Assembly: GCA_905234015.1 (NCBI GenBank) | Contig: CAJOFK010000022.1 | Coordinates: 1 to 59,969, forward strand | Reading direction: 5' to 3' | Origin: an uncultured Ruminococcus sp. | GTDB lineage: Bacteria > Bacillota > Clostridia > Oscillospirales > Acutalibacteraceae | Length of the DNA stretch: 59,969 nt | In this document: one piece after another, positions 35,750-43,828 of the stretch | Layout: each line of letters starts with the position of its first letter | Position numbering within the stretch: the first letter of the stretch is position 1 | Notes under the pieces: generated by a model | The model's database searches: none | Told to the model about the DNA's origin: nothing | What the model saw: only the letters and a program-made list of their open reading frames with translations | Program-made: the position numbers and the translations under genes

Positions 35750-38431
35750 ATGAGAAAGTCTATTAAAAAATCAATAAGTATCTTTTTAGCGGCTTTAATG
35801 CTCATTTCGGTATTTTCCGTAACGGGCGCTTTCGCCGCGGATACGAATAAATCAGCCTCCGGCGACGGTACTATTACCCTTAACGCTTCTTTCTGTGAAG
35901 AAGGAGGCTCGGCGGAATGGTACGCATGGACCTGGAACGACGAAAGCGACGGACGCTGGGTACAGGCTATCGGCGGAACAAGCGCTGCCGATATCACATA
36001 TAACGCTGACGAATTTGCAGCAAATGTACTTTTTGCACGTATGAATCCCGCTAAGCACGATATCCTTCCGTCATGGAATACCGAAACCGATACCGATATC
36101 GTATGGAATCAGACCGAGGATACCTCGGTTGAGGTCGACGGAACTTTTGTTATCGACAGCTGGGGCGACGGCTGGGGAGCTAAGCTTACCGGTCACTGGG
36201 AAGGCGGAGAGCCCGATATAGGCGAGAATACCGCTTCGCTCGACCCCGGAACAGCCGCGGAGGAAGGTACCGTATGGTGCGCGTGGACATGGAATGAAGA
36301 GCATAAAAGCGGCGCTCACTGGGTTGAGGGTACCGAGGAAAACGGTATCTTTAAGTTTGAGCAGCTCTGTTCTATGGTAGTTTTCGCGAACTTCTACGCT
36401 TATACCGGAAACTGGGAAGATAAAATTAACCAGACCGATGATATTACCGTAGAGGACGGAAGAAGATATACGATTAACGATTCCTTCGATACCGAGGACG
36501 GCGCTAGATTTATCGGAGAATGGGGCGACGATGTGGACGAAACCAGCGAGCCCGAAACCGAAGAAGCAGAAACTACAGCTCCTACGGAGCCCGAGACTAC
36601 CGCTCCTGCTACCGAGGAAGTTATTCCGACCGATCCTCCCGCTCCCGATGAGAACGAGAACCTCTATATTTCCGCGAAGTCCAATATCAATCTTACCGGC
36701 TCTAAGGTTAAGGTTGAGGGCGATAATTTCATTGTTTCCTATTTCCTTAAAACTTCCGAAAAGATTGACGACGGCGATTTCTCGGTAACTTACGATACCT
36801 CTAAGCTTACGCTCGTTGCTGATTATAATACTCCGGCTTCAATGTTCCCCGTAGCTAAGGACGCGCAGTATAACCTCGGCGCAGGACCGGGTACGATTAA
36901 ATTCAATTTCTCCGGCGTAAACGGAGCGTACGACTTTACGGGCGGCGGAGTTCTTGTGAGACTCGTATTCACCCGTAAGGATGAAAAATCCGTCGGAACC
37001 GCCCAGGTTTATCTTAAAGCGTCTGACCTCGCCTCTAAGGATAAGGTCTACGTTGATAACGGCGCAGTTAAGGATAAGGAAGGCGTTTCCGTAGCTCAGA
37101 CTATCGGTAAAACCGAGCCTGTTGAGCCTACAACCGAGGACGTTAAGGCGGCTTCGAACCCCTCGCTCGTTATTAACGCGTACTCAAACGTATCAAGCGA
37201 GATTCAGAAAATAACCTGCGATAAGCCGAACGTTAAGGTTACTTATAAAATGACAGTTCCCGAGAAGCTTGCTTACGGCTGCGGCGTAGTTACCTTTGAC
37301 CCCTCAAAGCTCGCGCTCGAGCCTAAGTATAATACCGAGAACTCGATGTTCACTACCATAAGCTCAAACGTAGTTTATAACCTCAACGCCGCTTCCGGTA
37401 CGATGATGTTCAACTTTACCGGAGTTGACGCTGATACAAATTCAGGTATTTACGATTTCACCAAGGGCGGAGATATCATCACTCTCTCCTTTACCGTAAG
37501 AGACGGCGCCGAGGGTGATACCGACGTTTACCTCGACTTAATCGACCTCGGAGCGTTTGATACCGATATTATCTCCGACGGAGCGGCTAAGTCCGAAGCA
37601 GCTCAGATTACCGCGGATATCGTTCTCTCTCCCGAGATTTCGACGACCGCTCCCGAGGGAACCTCAGCTCCCGAAGGCACTACCTCCGATTCGAGCGAGG
37701 AAGTATCTACTCAGGCTACAACCGCCGCTGATACTACCGCTCCCGTAACAACCGAGCCCGTAACCGCACCGCCGTCTACTGCTCCGGCTACTTCGGTTCA
37801 GCCTGCCAAGAGCCTCGGCAAGGGCACAAGCGTTGCGGCTGCCGATAAGTTCATCAAGGCGTTAAAGAACGATAAGGACCCGAAGGGCAGCGTTTTCAGC
37901 TCGCTTAAGGCTAAGGCTACTAAGCCCGGAAAGAATAAGGCAAAGGTTACCTGGTCTAAGGTTAAGAACGCTAAGGGCTATATCATTTACGGCAATAAGT
38001 GCGGTAAGGGATATAAGAAGCTTAAGACCGTAAGCGCTACATCCTATACTCAGAAGAAGCTTAAGAAGGGTACCTACTATAAATATCTTATCCTCGCGTA
38101 TGATAAGAATAATAAGATTATCACCTCCTCAAAAACAATCCACGTTGCTACTAAGGGAGGAAAGGTAGGTAACCATAAGAGCGTTAAGCTCAATAAGACT
38201 AAGAAAACCCTTAAGAAGGGTAAGACCTTTAAGCTTACCGCTACCTGCATAAAGGAGAACAAGAAGCTTAAGGTTAAGAAGCACAGAGCGGTTAAGTTCG
38301 AGAGCACTAATACCAAGATTGCGACAGTTACCTCAAAGGGTAAGATCAAAGCTAAGAAGAAGGGTAAGTGCGAGGTTTACGCTTACGCTCAGAACGGTGT
38401 ATATAATAAGATTAAGATTACGGTTAAGTAG
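35750..38431 (+). CDS. Scaffoldin-like protein: two Trp-rich modules, two cohesin-like domains
   Basis: 893 residues, AAGGAGG before the ATG. Signal peptide 1-30. Two Trp-rich modules at ~38-155 (AEWYAWTWNDESDGRW) and ~165-265 (VWCAWTWNEEHKSG) are homologous to those of the 14308 protein and probably bind starch (inference). A PT/Glu linker precedes cohesin-like domains at ~303-450 (FIVSYFLKTSEKI, VTYDTSKLTLV, IKFNFSGVNG) and ~470-625 (VTYKMTVPEKL, VTFDPSKLALE, MMFNFTGVDADTNSG). A second linker leads to a fibronectin III-like domain (~720-805) and a Lys-rich Big2-like domain to the end. No LPxTG. It is the natural candidate partner for the dockerin pullulanase 0.3 kb upstream. Confidence 0.85.
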   Translation: MRKSIKKSISIFLAALMLISVFSVTGAFAADTNKSASGDGTITLNASFCEEGGSAEWYAWTWNDESDGRWVQAIGGTSAADITYNADEFAANVLFARMNPAKHDILPSWNTETDTDIVWNQTEDTSVEVDGTFVIDSWGDGWGAKLTGHWEGGEPDIGENTASLDPGTAAEEGTVWCAWTWNEEHKSGAHWVEGTEENGIFKFEQLCSMVVFANFYAYTGNWEDKINQTDDITVEDGRRYTINDSFDTEDGARFIGEWGDDVDETSEPETEEAETTAPTEPETTAPATEEVIPTDPPAPDENENLYISAKSNINLTGSKVKVEGDNFIVSYFLKTSEKIDDGDFSVTYDTSKLTLVADYNTPASMFPVAKDAQYNLGAGPGTIKFNFSGVNGAYDFTGGGVLVRLVFTRKDEKSVGTAQVYLKASDLASKDKVYVDNGAVKDKEGVSVAQTIGKTEPVEPTTEDVKAASNPSLVINAYSNVSSEIQKITCDKPNVKVTYKMTVPEKLAYGCGVVTFDPSKLALEPKYNTENSMFTTISSNVVYNLNAASGTMMFNFTGVDADTNSGIYDFTKGGDIITLSFTVRDGAEGDTDVYLDLIDLGAFDTDIISDGAAKSEAAQITADIVLSPEISTTAPEGTSAPEGTTSDSSEEVSTQATTAADTTAPVTTEPVTAPPSTAPATSVQPAKSLGKGTSVAAADKFIKALKNDKDPKGSVFSSLKAKATKPGKNKAKVTWSKVKNAKGYIIYGNKCGKGYKKLKTVSATSYTQKKLKKGTYYKYLILAYDKNNKIITSSKTIHVATKGGKVGNHKSVKLNKTKKTLKKGKTFKLTATCIKENKKLKVKKHRAVKFESTNTKIATVTSKGKIKAKKKGKCEVYAYAQNGVYNKIKITVK

Positions 38432-38442
38432 TTAAAAAACTG

Positions 38443-38470
38443 AGCCGCCGCGGAAACGCGGCGGCTTTTT
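38443..38470 (+). terminator. Terminator of the scaffoldin-like gene
   Basis: AGCCGCCGCG and CGCGGCGGCT pair around a GAAA tetraloop, followed by TTTTT. Confidence 0.94.
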
Positions 38471-38471
38471 G

Positions 38472-38629
38472 ACTTTATAAGAAACTGCGTTCCTTATAAA
38501 GTAAAAAACATTTTATATTTCCCGCTCAGTTGCGCCCTGCGTGCGCATGTAGCGTTGCGACCGCCGCCTGGTGCGCACGCTTTCTTGTATCGTTTTACAG
38601 CGTACTGTGTGCGCACGAATTCTTGTTGA
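38472..38629 (+). repeat. Family A intergenic repeat with truncated second tail (copy A5)
   Basis: A core copy (38472-38587) carries the GTAGCGTTGCGACCGCCGCC module joined directly to GTGCGCACGCTTTCTTG. After ~20 bases another partial tail follows (GTGTGCGCACG, then TTCTTGTTG). It starts directly after the terminator T-run. Confidence 0.83.
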
Positions 38630-38652
38630 AAAACATAATTATTTATGATATA

Positions 38653-38937
38653 CTAAATCAACAAATACATAAGCGCCAAAAGCAGCGAGGGGTCGGCGTT
38701 TTCGTCCATAAGGAGCATAACGAGCAGTAAGATAATACTCTCCTCCTTATCGCGGAAGAACGCTTTTATCGGGTCGCTGCGGTTAATTGAGGGCGGAGCT
38801 TTTTTTGCTCCTTCGTTATCCCCGCGAACGGGATTTTCAGGCGCCGGCGGTTCACTGCGGCGCTGAGCCTTCGGGCGGCTTCTCATCTGAGCCGCGCGTC
38901 TTAACGCCTCCTGTGTAATCGGGTCTATTTCCGCCAT
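38653..38937 (-). CDS. Small protein of unknown function (94 aa)
   Basis: The N-terminal two-thirds are hydrophilic, with Arg/Pro-rich stretches (MRSRPKAQRRSEPPAPE). The C-terminal 30 residues are hydrophobic and Leu-rich (SIILLLVMLLMDEN, LLLALMYLLI), possibly membrane-associated. I do not recognise it. It is the last of three tandem minus-strand genes, 21 bp after the middle one. Confidence 0.65.
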   Translation of the reverse strand: MAEIDPITQEALRRAAQMRSRPKAQRRSEPPAPENPVRGDNEGAKKAPPSINRSDPIKAFFRDKEESIILLLVMLLMDENADPSLLLALMYLLI

Positions 38938-38958
38938 AATACCGCCTCGCCTTTCCGC

Positions 38959-39309
38959 TTATAATAAGTTAATTATACCCTCGTTTTTTAACAGGGGAAG
39001 AACCTTCATAATTCCGAGCATTTTTTTAGCCGAATCGAGCTTGCGGCATTTTTCCTCGCTTAAAAACGGCCTCAGCGCCGCTAAAAGCCGGGTTGTGTCG
39101 TCCTCACGGTTAACCTGAGAGAGAAGCGGAACTATTTTCGCTATACTTGCGAGCGCTTCGCCCGAAAGCGCGGAGCTTTCATCTATCGGCTCGGGTTCGG
39201 GGGGCTTCTGCTCATTGCCTAAGCCGAGCATTTTACCGAGCGACTGAACCTGGCTTAACGCCTCGGGGTCGGCCATTATCTCGGCTATTTTTTCCTGAAT
39301 ACCGTCCAT
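38959..39309 (-). CDS. Small helical protein of unknown function (116 aa)
   Basis: It begins MDGIQEKIAEIMADPEALSQ and continues with predicted helices around IAKIVPLLSQVN and KMLGIMKVLPLLKNEG. This type is seen next to housekeeping genes in clostridia but has no known role. Its ATG overlaps the stop of the 75-aa gene (TAATG-type junction), so the two are translationally coupled. Confidence 0.7.
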   Translation of the reverse strand: MDGIQEKIAEIMADPEALSQVQSLGKMLGLGNEQKPPEPEPIDESSALSGEALASIAKIVPLLSQVNREDDTTRLLAALRPFLSEEKCRKLDSAKKMLGIMKVLPLLKNEGIINLL

Positions 39310-39536
39310 TACTTGTTCAGCTTTCTGATAAGCGCCTGAGCGGCGGGAGAGTTCAGTATTTCTTTTGACTTTTCGGGGTCGCTTAATACCGATTTCAGCT
39401 TCTGAGCCTGTTTATCGTTAAGACTGCCGAGCATTTTCTCGACCTTCTTTCGGTTTTCGGTATCGGACGGCGAGGAAGTAAATCCGTTTTTATCTATAAA
39501 GCCCTTAATCAGGCTGTTTAATTCATTGTTGTTCAT
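39309..39536 (-). CDS. Small helical protein of unknown function (75 aa)
   Basis: 75 residues, hydrophilic and helical (LNSLIKGFIDKNG, KKVEKMLGSLNDKQAQKL, ILNSPAAQALIRKLNK). A good GAGGTGA lies before the ATG. It is the first gene of the three-gene minus-strand set. Its C-terminal helix resembles the DPEALSQ-type segment of its neighbour, suggesting the two are related in fold or partner each other (inference). Confidence 0.7.
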   Translation of the reverse strand: MNNNELNSLIKGFIDKNGFTSSPSDTENRKKVEKMLGSLNDKQAQKLKSVLSDPEKSKEILNSPAAQALIRKLNK

Positions 39537-39606
39537 AATTTCACCTCAGTATATATTATGCCGCGGTAATTTATTTATGAACTAAATTTAAGAGGAAATG
39601 ATATCT

Positions 39607-40089
39607 ATGAAAATCCTTTTATTATCGGATTCTCACGGAAACGCCGCCCGGATGACGTCGGCGGTTAAAAAATTCGGAAAAAATGCCGACGTGATTGTTC
39701 ACTGCGGCGACGCTACGCGCGGCGAAGCAGATTTGCTTATTAAAGAAAATCCCGGTAAAAAGGTAGTTTGCGTCCGCGGAAACTGCGACTGGGGAAGCAG
39801 CTTGAACGACGTTGAGATTTTTGAAGTCTGCAATAAACGTATTCTCGTTACTCACGGCCATCTTTTCGGCGCGAAATACGGGCTCGAATCGCTTTATTAT
39901 AAGGCGCTTGAGGAAAACTGCGATCTCGTATTTTTCGGCCATACTCATAACCCGACCGATGAAACCGAGGGCAAGGTACGCCTTATTAACCCCGGAAGCT
40001 GTACGGGTTATTACGCTTCCTGCGCGACCGTTGAGATTGACGATAAGGGTAATGTGCTCGTAAATCACATTAATATTGATAAGCTTTAA
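39607..40089 (+). CDS. YfcE/MJ0936-type metallophosphodiesterase
   Basis: 160 residues from the ATG at 39607, chosen because AGAGGA is correctly spaced from it and not from the ATG at 39598. All five phosphoesterase motifs are visible: SDSHGN, HCGDA, GNCDWG, THGHLFG and GHTHNP. This small family hydrolyses phosphodiesters in vitro with two metals; the natural substrate is unsettled. It lies just before holB. Confidence 0.92.
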   Translation: MKILLLSDSHGNAARMTSAVKKFGKNADVIVHCGDATRGEADLLIKENPGKKVVCVRGNCDWGSSLNDVEIFEVCNKRILVTHGHLFGAKYGLESLYYKALEENCDLVFFGHTHNPTDETEGKVRLINPGSCTGYYASCATVEIDDKGNVLVNHINIDKL

Positions 40090-40104
40090 AAAATGTGCTA
40101 TAAT
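40076..40104 (+). promoter_or_regulatory. Promoter for holB-ricT
   Basis: TTGATA (40076-40081), a 17-bp spacer and TATAAT (40099-40104) with an extended TGC just before the -10. The -35 lies in the end of the phosphodiesterase gene. Confidence 0.75.
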
Positions 40105-40136
40105 ATTTAAGTTAACGAAAAGACCGAGGCTGTGTT

Positions 40137-41003
40137 ATGATTTTTCCCGCAATTGACGGAAACGAAAAATTAAAAAGTATCTTAGAGGCTCCCGAGTACA
40201 GGAGCCGTATGCCTCACGCCGTAATTATCGAGGGCGGAAGCGAGAGCGACCGCGCCGCGCTTGCTAAGTGGTTTTCAATGTGGGCGGTGTGTGAGTCCGA
40301 AGACGATAAGCCCTGCGGAAGCTGTAAGGGCTGTCACCTTGCCGAAACCGGCGCGCACAGCGATATTCGTTACGCAAAGGGCGAGGGTAAGACCGAGAGT
40401 TACAGCAAGAAGGTAATGGAAGAAATTATTGAGGATTCCTACCGCAAGCCTTATATCGCCGATACAAAGGCGTATGTATTTCTCGATTGCGAGCGCAGGC
40501 TTCCCGTTATCTCGCAGAATATTTTCCTTAAAACGCTTGAGGAGCCGCCTGCGAACGTAATCTTTATTCTGACCTGCGAAACGGCTAAAAGCCTGCTTGA
40601 CACTATCCGCTCGAGGTCGTCGGTAGTTACGCTTGAAAGCAGGCTCAGCGTAAACGAGGAGCATTTTGAACTTGCTAAAAGAATCGCGGCGGGGATTGTC
40701 TCAAACTCGGAGATGGACTTGCTTAAGGCGGCTTATGAGCTCAACGGTAGAGATAAGGCAGCTTCAACGCTCGATTTAGTGATACTTTTACTCAGGGACG
40801 GCCTTGCTGTTTACCTGAATACGGAGCCGGAGCTTGACCGCGATACGGCGGAGCTTTTATGCAGAAGGCTGACTAAAAAGAATTATCTTGAACTTATAGA
40901 TATAACGCGGGATGCGCAGGTTAAGATTTCGCAGAACGTCGGACTTAATCTTGTTGCAACCCGATTATGCGCGGAATACAGGAGGGCGCTATGGCAGAGG
41001 TAA
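40137..41003 (+). CDS. holB: DNA polymerase III delta' subunit
   Basis: 288 residues. The clamp-loader zinc module (CGSCKGCHLAETGAHSDI, near 58-75) and the AAA+ core with FLKTLEEPPANVIFILTCE and a DTIRSRS sensor are present. There is no Walker A, as expected for delta'. GAGG before the ATG. ricT overlaps its last 13 bases, the same order as holB-yaaT in Bacillus. Confidence 0.9.
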   Translation: MIFPAIDGNEKLKSILEAPEYRSRMPHAVIIEGGSESDRAALAKWFSMWAVCESEDDKPCGSCKGCHLAETGAHSDIRYAKGEGKTESYSKKVMEEIIEDSYRKPYIADTKAYVFLDCERRLPVISQNIFLKTLEEPPANVIFILTCETAKSLLDTIRSRSSVVTLESRLSVNEEHFELAKRIAAGIVSNSEMDLLKAAYELNGRDKAASTLDLVILLLRDGLAVYLNTEPELDRDTAELLCRRLTKKNYLELIDITRDAQVKISQNVGLNLVATRLCAEYRRALWQR

Positions 41004-41860
41004 TAGGAGTAAGATTTAAAGAGGTCGGAAAGATTTATTATTTTGACCCGAAAAATACAAAGCTTAAAACAGGGGATAAGGTTATCGTTGAAACCGCCCG
41101 CGGTATTGAGTGCGGAGTTGTCGCGCTCGCTAATAAGGATGTTCCCGACGAGGAGATTATTCATCCCTTAAAGCCGTTAATCCGTAAGGCTAACGATAAC
41201 GACTTATCTCATATTGAAGAAAATAAAAAGCGTGAAAAAGAGGCGTTTTCGGTTTGCGAGAAAAAGATTGCCGAGCATAATCTCGATATGAATCTAGTTG
41301 ACGTTGAATACACCTTTGATAATAATAAAATTCTGTTTTACTTTACTGCGGACGGAAGAGTTGATTTCCGCGCGCTCGTTAAGGATTTAGCGTCCGTATT
41401 CCGCACCCGTATCGAGCTTCGCCAGATTGGCGTGCGCGACGAGGCTAAAATGCTCGGAGGCTTAGGCGTTTGCGGCCGTCCGTTCTGCTGCCACAGCTTT
41501 ATGGGTGATTTTCAGCCCGTTTCAATCAAAATGGCTAAGGAGCAGGGGCTTTCGCTCTCGCCGGTAAAAATTTCGGGAACCTGCGGAAGGCTTATGTGCT
41601 GTCTTAAATACGAGCAGGACGCTTACCTCGATTTGCTTAAGCGTACTCCGAAGGTAGGAGCGATAGTTAAAACCCCCGACGGAAAGGGACTCGTTGTTGA
41701 GAACAACCTGATTTCCGGAAGGCTTAAGGTTAAGCTTGATTCGTCGCCTGAGGACGCGGCTCCCGCAACCTATACCGTCAAGGAGGTAAAAATCCTTAAG
41801 GACGGTTATATAAAAATGAATAAAAAGGAAATCGACGAGCTTAAGCACTTAGAGGAATAA
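40991..41860 (+). CDS. ricT: RicT/YaaT PSP1-domain protein
   Basis: 289 residues from the ATG at 40991 with AGGAGG 6 bases upstream. PSP1 C-terminal domain with the conserved Cys pattern CGRPFCCHSF and CGRLMCCLKYEQ. In Bacillus the Ric proteins bind Fe-S clusters, aid RNase Y processing of mRNA and promote sporulation and competence. The start lies inside holB, so the two are translationally coupled. Confidence 0.92.
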   Translation: MAEVIGVRFKEVGKIYYFDPKNTKLKTGDKVIVETARGIECGVVALANKDVPDEEIIHPLKPLIRKANDNDLSHIEENKKREKEAFSVCEKKIAEHNLDMNLVDVEYTFDNNKILFYFTADGRVDFRALVKDLASVFRTRIELRQIGVRDEAKMLGGLGVCGRPFCCHSFMGDFQPVSIKMAKEQGLSLSPVKISGTCGRLMCCLKYEQDAYLDLLKRTPKVGAIVKTPDGKGLVVENNLISGRLKVKLDSSPEDAAPATYTVKEVKILKDGYIKMNKKEIDELKHLEE

Positions 41861-41953
41861 TACTCTTCGGTTATTATTGCTATATTAACGCCGATAAATT
41901 AGCTATTATACACAAATTTTAAGTTTTTATACTACTTAGTATTAACTAACCTA

Positions 41954-41981
41954 TTGCATTTTATAAAATATGTGTTAAAAT
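41954..41981 (+). promoter_or_regulatory. Ferredoxin promoter
   Basis: TTGCAT (41954-41959), a 16-bp spacer and TAAAAT (41976-41981) with an upstream TGT. Confidence 0.65.
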
Positions 41982-42011
41982 ATATATTAATAATACAAGG
42001 AGGACTATGTA

Positions 42012-42182
42012 ATGGCATACGTAATTAACGACGATTGCATTATGTGCGGAGCTTGTGCTGACGAGTGTCCTGTAAGCGCTATCACAGAAGGCGACAGCAA
42101 GTACACTATCGACGCTGACGCTTGCATCGACTGCGGTTCCTGTGCGGATACCTGCCCTGTCGGCGCACCTGTAGAAGGCTGA
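42012..42182 (+). CDS. 2[4Fe-4S] ferredoxin
   Basis: A 56-residue protein starting [20 protein letters not shown]. It has two cluster motifs, [12 protein letters not shown] and [12 protein letters not shown], the classic clostridial 8-Cys arrangement, with the pseudo-twofold repeat intact. A cytoplasmic one-electron carrier, typically for pyruvate:ferredoxin oxidoreductase and hydrogenases. GGAGG lies 8 bases before the ATG. It has its own promoter and terminator, so it is monocistronic, placed between ricT and trmN6. Confidence 0.96.
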   Translation: MAYVINDDCIMCGACADECPVSAITEGDSKYTIDADACIDCGSCADTCPVGAPVEG

Positions 42183-42200
42183 TTCTAATTAAACTATCGG

Positions 42201-42231
42201 AAAACGGCGAGGATTATCCTTGCCGTTTTTT
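42201..42231 (+). terminator. Ferredoxin terminator
   Basis: AACGGCGAGG and CCTTGCCGTT pair (one G-T) around ATTAT, flanked by A and T runs. Confidence 0.9.
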
Positions 42232-42264
42232 ACCTTGAAATCCTAACACGATAACGGAGGAGCT

Positions 42265-43005
42265 ATGCTTAAAGACGGCGAACGCCTTGAACCGCTCGGA
42301 AACGGTATTGAAATAATCGTAAGCGATTTTTACCATTTTTCGACCGATACGATTTTGCTCGCGGATTTTTCACGGGCCGATAAAAGTAAAAAAGCGGTTG
42401 ACCTCGGTACGGGCTGCGGAACTATTCCGTTTTTATGGAGCAGAACCGAAACTAAGTCCGAGATACACGCCGTTGAAATTCAGCCGGAGGCGTGCGATAT
42501 CGCCGAGCGTTCGCGGGTTTTTAATAAGCTTGATAATATTAAAATCGTAAACGCCGATTTAAGGGAGCTTAAGGGCGTTTTGCCCTACGGGTATTTTGAC
42601 CTCGTCTGCTGTAATCCTCCCTATAAAATCGCGGGCGGCGGCGTTAAAAACCCCGACGATGAAAAGCTCCTCGCGCGTCACGAGGAGAGCTGTACGATTG
42701 ACGATATCACCCTCGCCGCTAAAAATCTTCTGCAGTTCGGCGGGCGGTTCTGCCTTTGCCAGCGGCCGGAGAGGCTTGTTGATGTGCTTGAGTCTATGAG
42801 GAAAAACTCCCTGGAGCCTAAGCGGCTGAGATTCGTTCAGCAGCGGCGCGATAAAAAGCCGAAGCTCTTTCTCGTTGAGGGAAGGCGTTCCTCAAAAAGC
42901 GGAAGCCTGATTGTTGAGCCGGCGCTTTTTATCGAGGAAAACGGTTCGTGGTCGGACGAGATGAAGGCTGTCTACGGAAGCTATAAGGAGGGCTACGTTG
43001 AGTAA
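42265..43005 (+). CDS. TrmN6/YabB-like tRNA adenine-N6 methyltransferase
   Basis: 246 residues. SAM motif AVDLGTGCGTIPFL near 45 and the N6-methylase catalytic motif VCCNPPYKI near 117. This matches the YabB/TrmN6 family, which methylates A37 of a tRNA in E. coli. GGAGG before the ATG. The next gene, rsmI, overlaps by 8 bp, matching the yabB-rsmI order in Bacillus. Confidence 0.88.
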   Translation: MLKDGERLEPLGNGIEIIVSDFYHFSTDTILLADFSRADKSKKAVDLGTGCGTIPFLWSRTETKSEIHAVEIQPEACDIAERSRVFNKLDNIKIVNADLRELKGVLPYGYFDLVCCNPPYKIAGGGVKNPDDEKLLARHEESCTIDDITLAAKNLLQFGGRFCLCQRPERLVDVLESMRKNSLEPKRLRFVQQRRDKKPKLFLVEGRRSSKSGSLIVEPALFIEENGSWSDEMKAVYGSYKEGYVE

Positions 43006-43819
43006 TACATTATATGTGGTGGGTACGCCTATCGGGAACCTCTCCGATATGTCCCCGAGAGCGGTCGAGGTATTGTCCGGAGTGGACTTTATCGCCGCCG
43101 AGGATACGCGCGTTACCCTTAAGCTTTTAAATCACTTCGGAATTAAAAAGCCGATGGTGAGCTATTACGAGCATAATAAGCGCGAGCGCGGCGAGATGAT
43201 TTGCGAAAGAATTTCCCGCGGCGAGGATTGCGCGATTGTTACCGACGCGGGAATGCCCTGTATTTCCGACCCCGGCGAGGATTTGATAAAGCTCTGCGCC
43301 GAAAGAGGCATACGCACCGTTGTTCTGCCCGGACCGAGCGCGGTTGTATCGGCGCTCGCGGTAAGCGGACTTGAAACCGGCCGTTTTTGCTTTGAGGGTT
43401 TTTTAAGCGTTAATAAGAAAAGCCGCAAGGAGCATTTAGAAGCTTTAAAAAACGAGCGCAGGACGATGATTTTTTACGAGGCGCCTCATAAGCTGCCTGC
43501 TACTCTTAAGGATTTATACTCGGCGTTCGGCGAGCGAAAGCTCTCAATCGTCCGTGAGATTACGAAAATCCACGAGGAGGTTATAAGAACCACCACTAAG
43601 GACGCCGCCGAAAACCTCGCCGACAGCGGAATAAAAGGGGAGATAGTGCTCGTGCTCGAGGGCAGAAAGGACGAGGATTCTCCGTCCTATACCTTCAGCG
43701 ACGCGCTTGAAATTGCCCGAAAGCTGATTGGAAACGGCTCTAAAACAAGCGACGCGGCTAAGGAAGCCGCCGCCGTCACGGGCTTTAAAAAGAACGAAAT
43801 TTATAAGGAACTTATATAA
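42998..43819 (+). CDS. rsmI: 16S rRNA C1402 2'-O-methyltransferase
   Basis: 273 residues of the tetrapyrrole-methylase fold: LYVVGTPIGNLSDMS at the start, then FIAAEDTRVT, IVTDAGMPCISDPGE and LPGPSAVVSALAVSGL. It modifies C1402 in the ribosomal P-site region. The start is TTG at 42998, overlapping the trmN6 stop, with AAGGAGG about 6 bases upstream; the N-terminus it gives is the expected one. Confidence 0.95.
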   Translation: MSNTLYVVGTPIGNLSDMSPRAVEVLSGVDFIAAEDTRVTLKLLNHFGIKKPMVSYYEHNKRERGEMICERISRGEDCAIVTDAGMPCISDPGEDLIKLCAERGIRTVVLPGPSAVVSALAVSGLETGRFCFEGFLSVNKKSRKEHLEALKNERRTMIFYEAPHKLPATLKDLYSAFGERKLSIVREITKIHEEVIRTTTKDAAENLADSGIKGEIVLVLEGRKDEDSPSYTFSDALEIARKLIGNGSKTSDAAKEAAAVTGFKKNEIYKELI

Positions 43820-43828
43820 GGAACCGGT

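Noticed and set aside
14308..38431. LPxTG-type sorting signals on the surface proteins
   Set aside because: Both scaffoldin-like proteins end in Lys-rich sequence without LPxTG, NPxTN, a hydrophobic segment or a basic tail in the right order.
39536..39600. Sigma-F/sigma-G promoter for the three small minus-strand genes
   Set aside because: A CATAATA-like -10 and a TCATA-like -35 exist, but they are about 15 bp apart rather than the 18 expected for sigma-G, so the match is not convincing.
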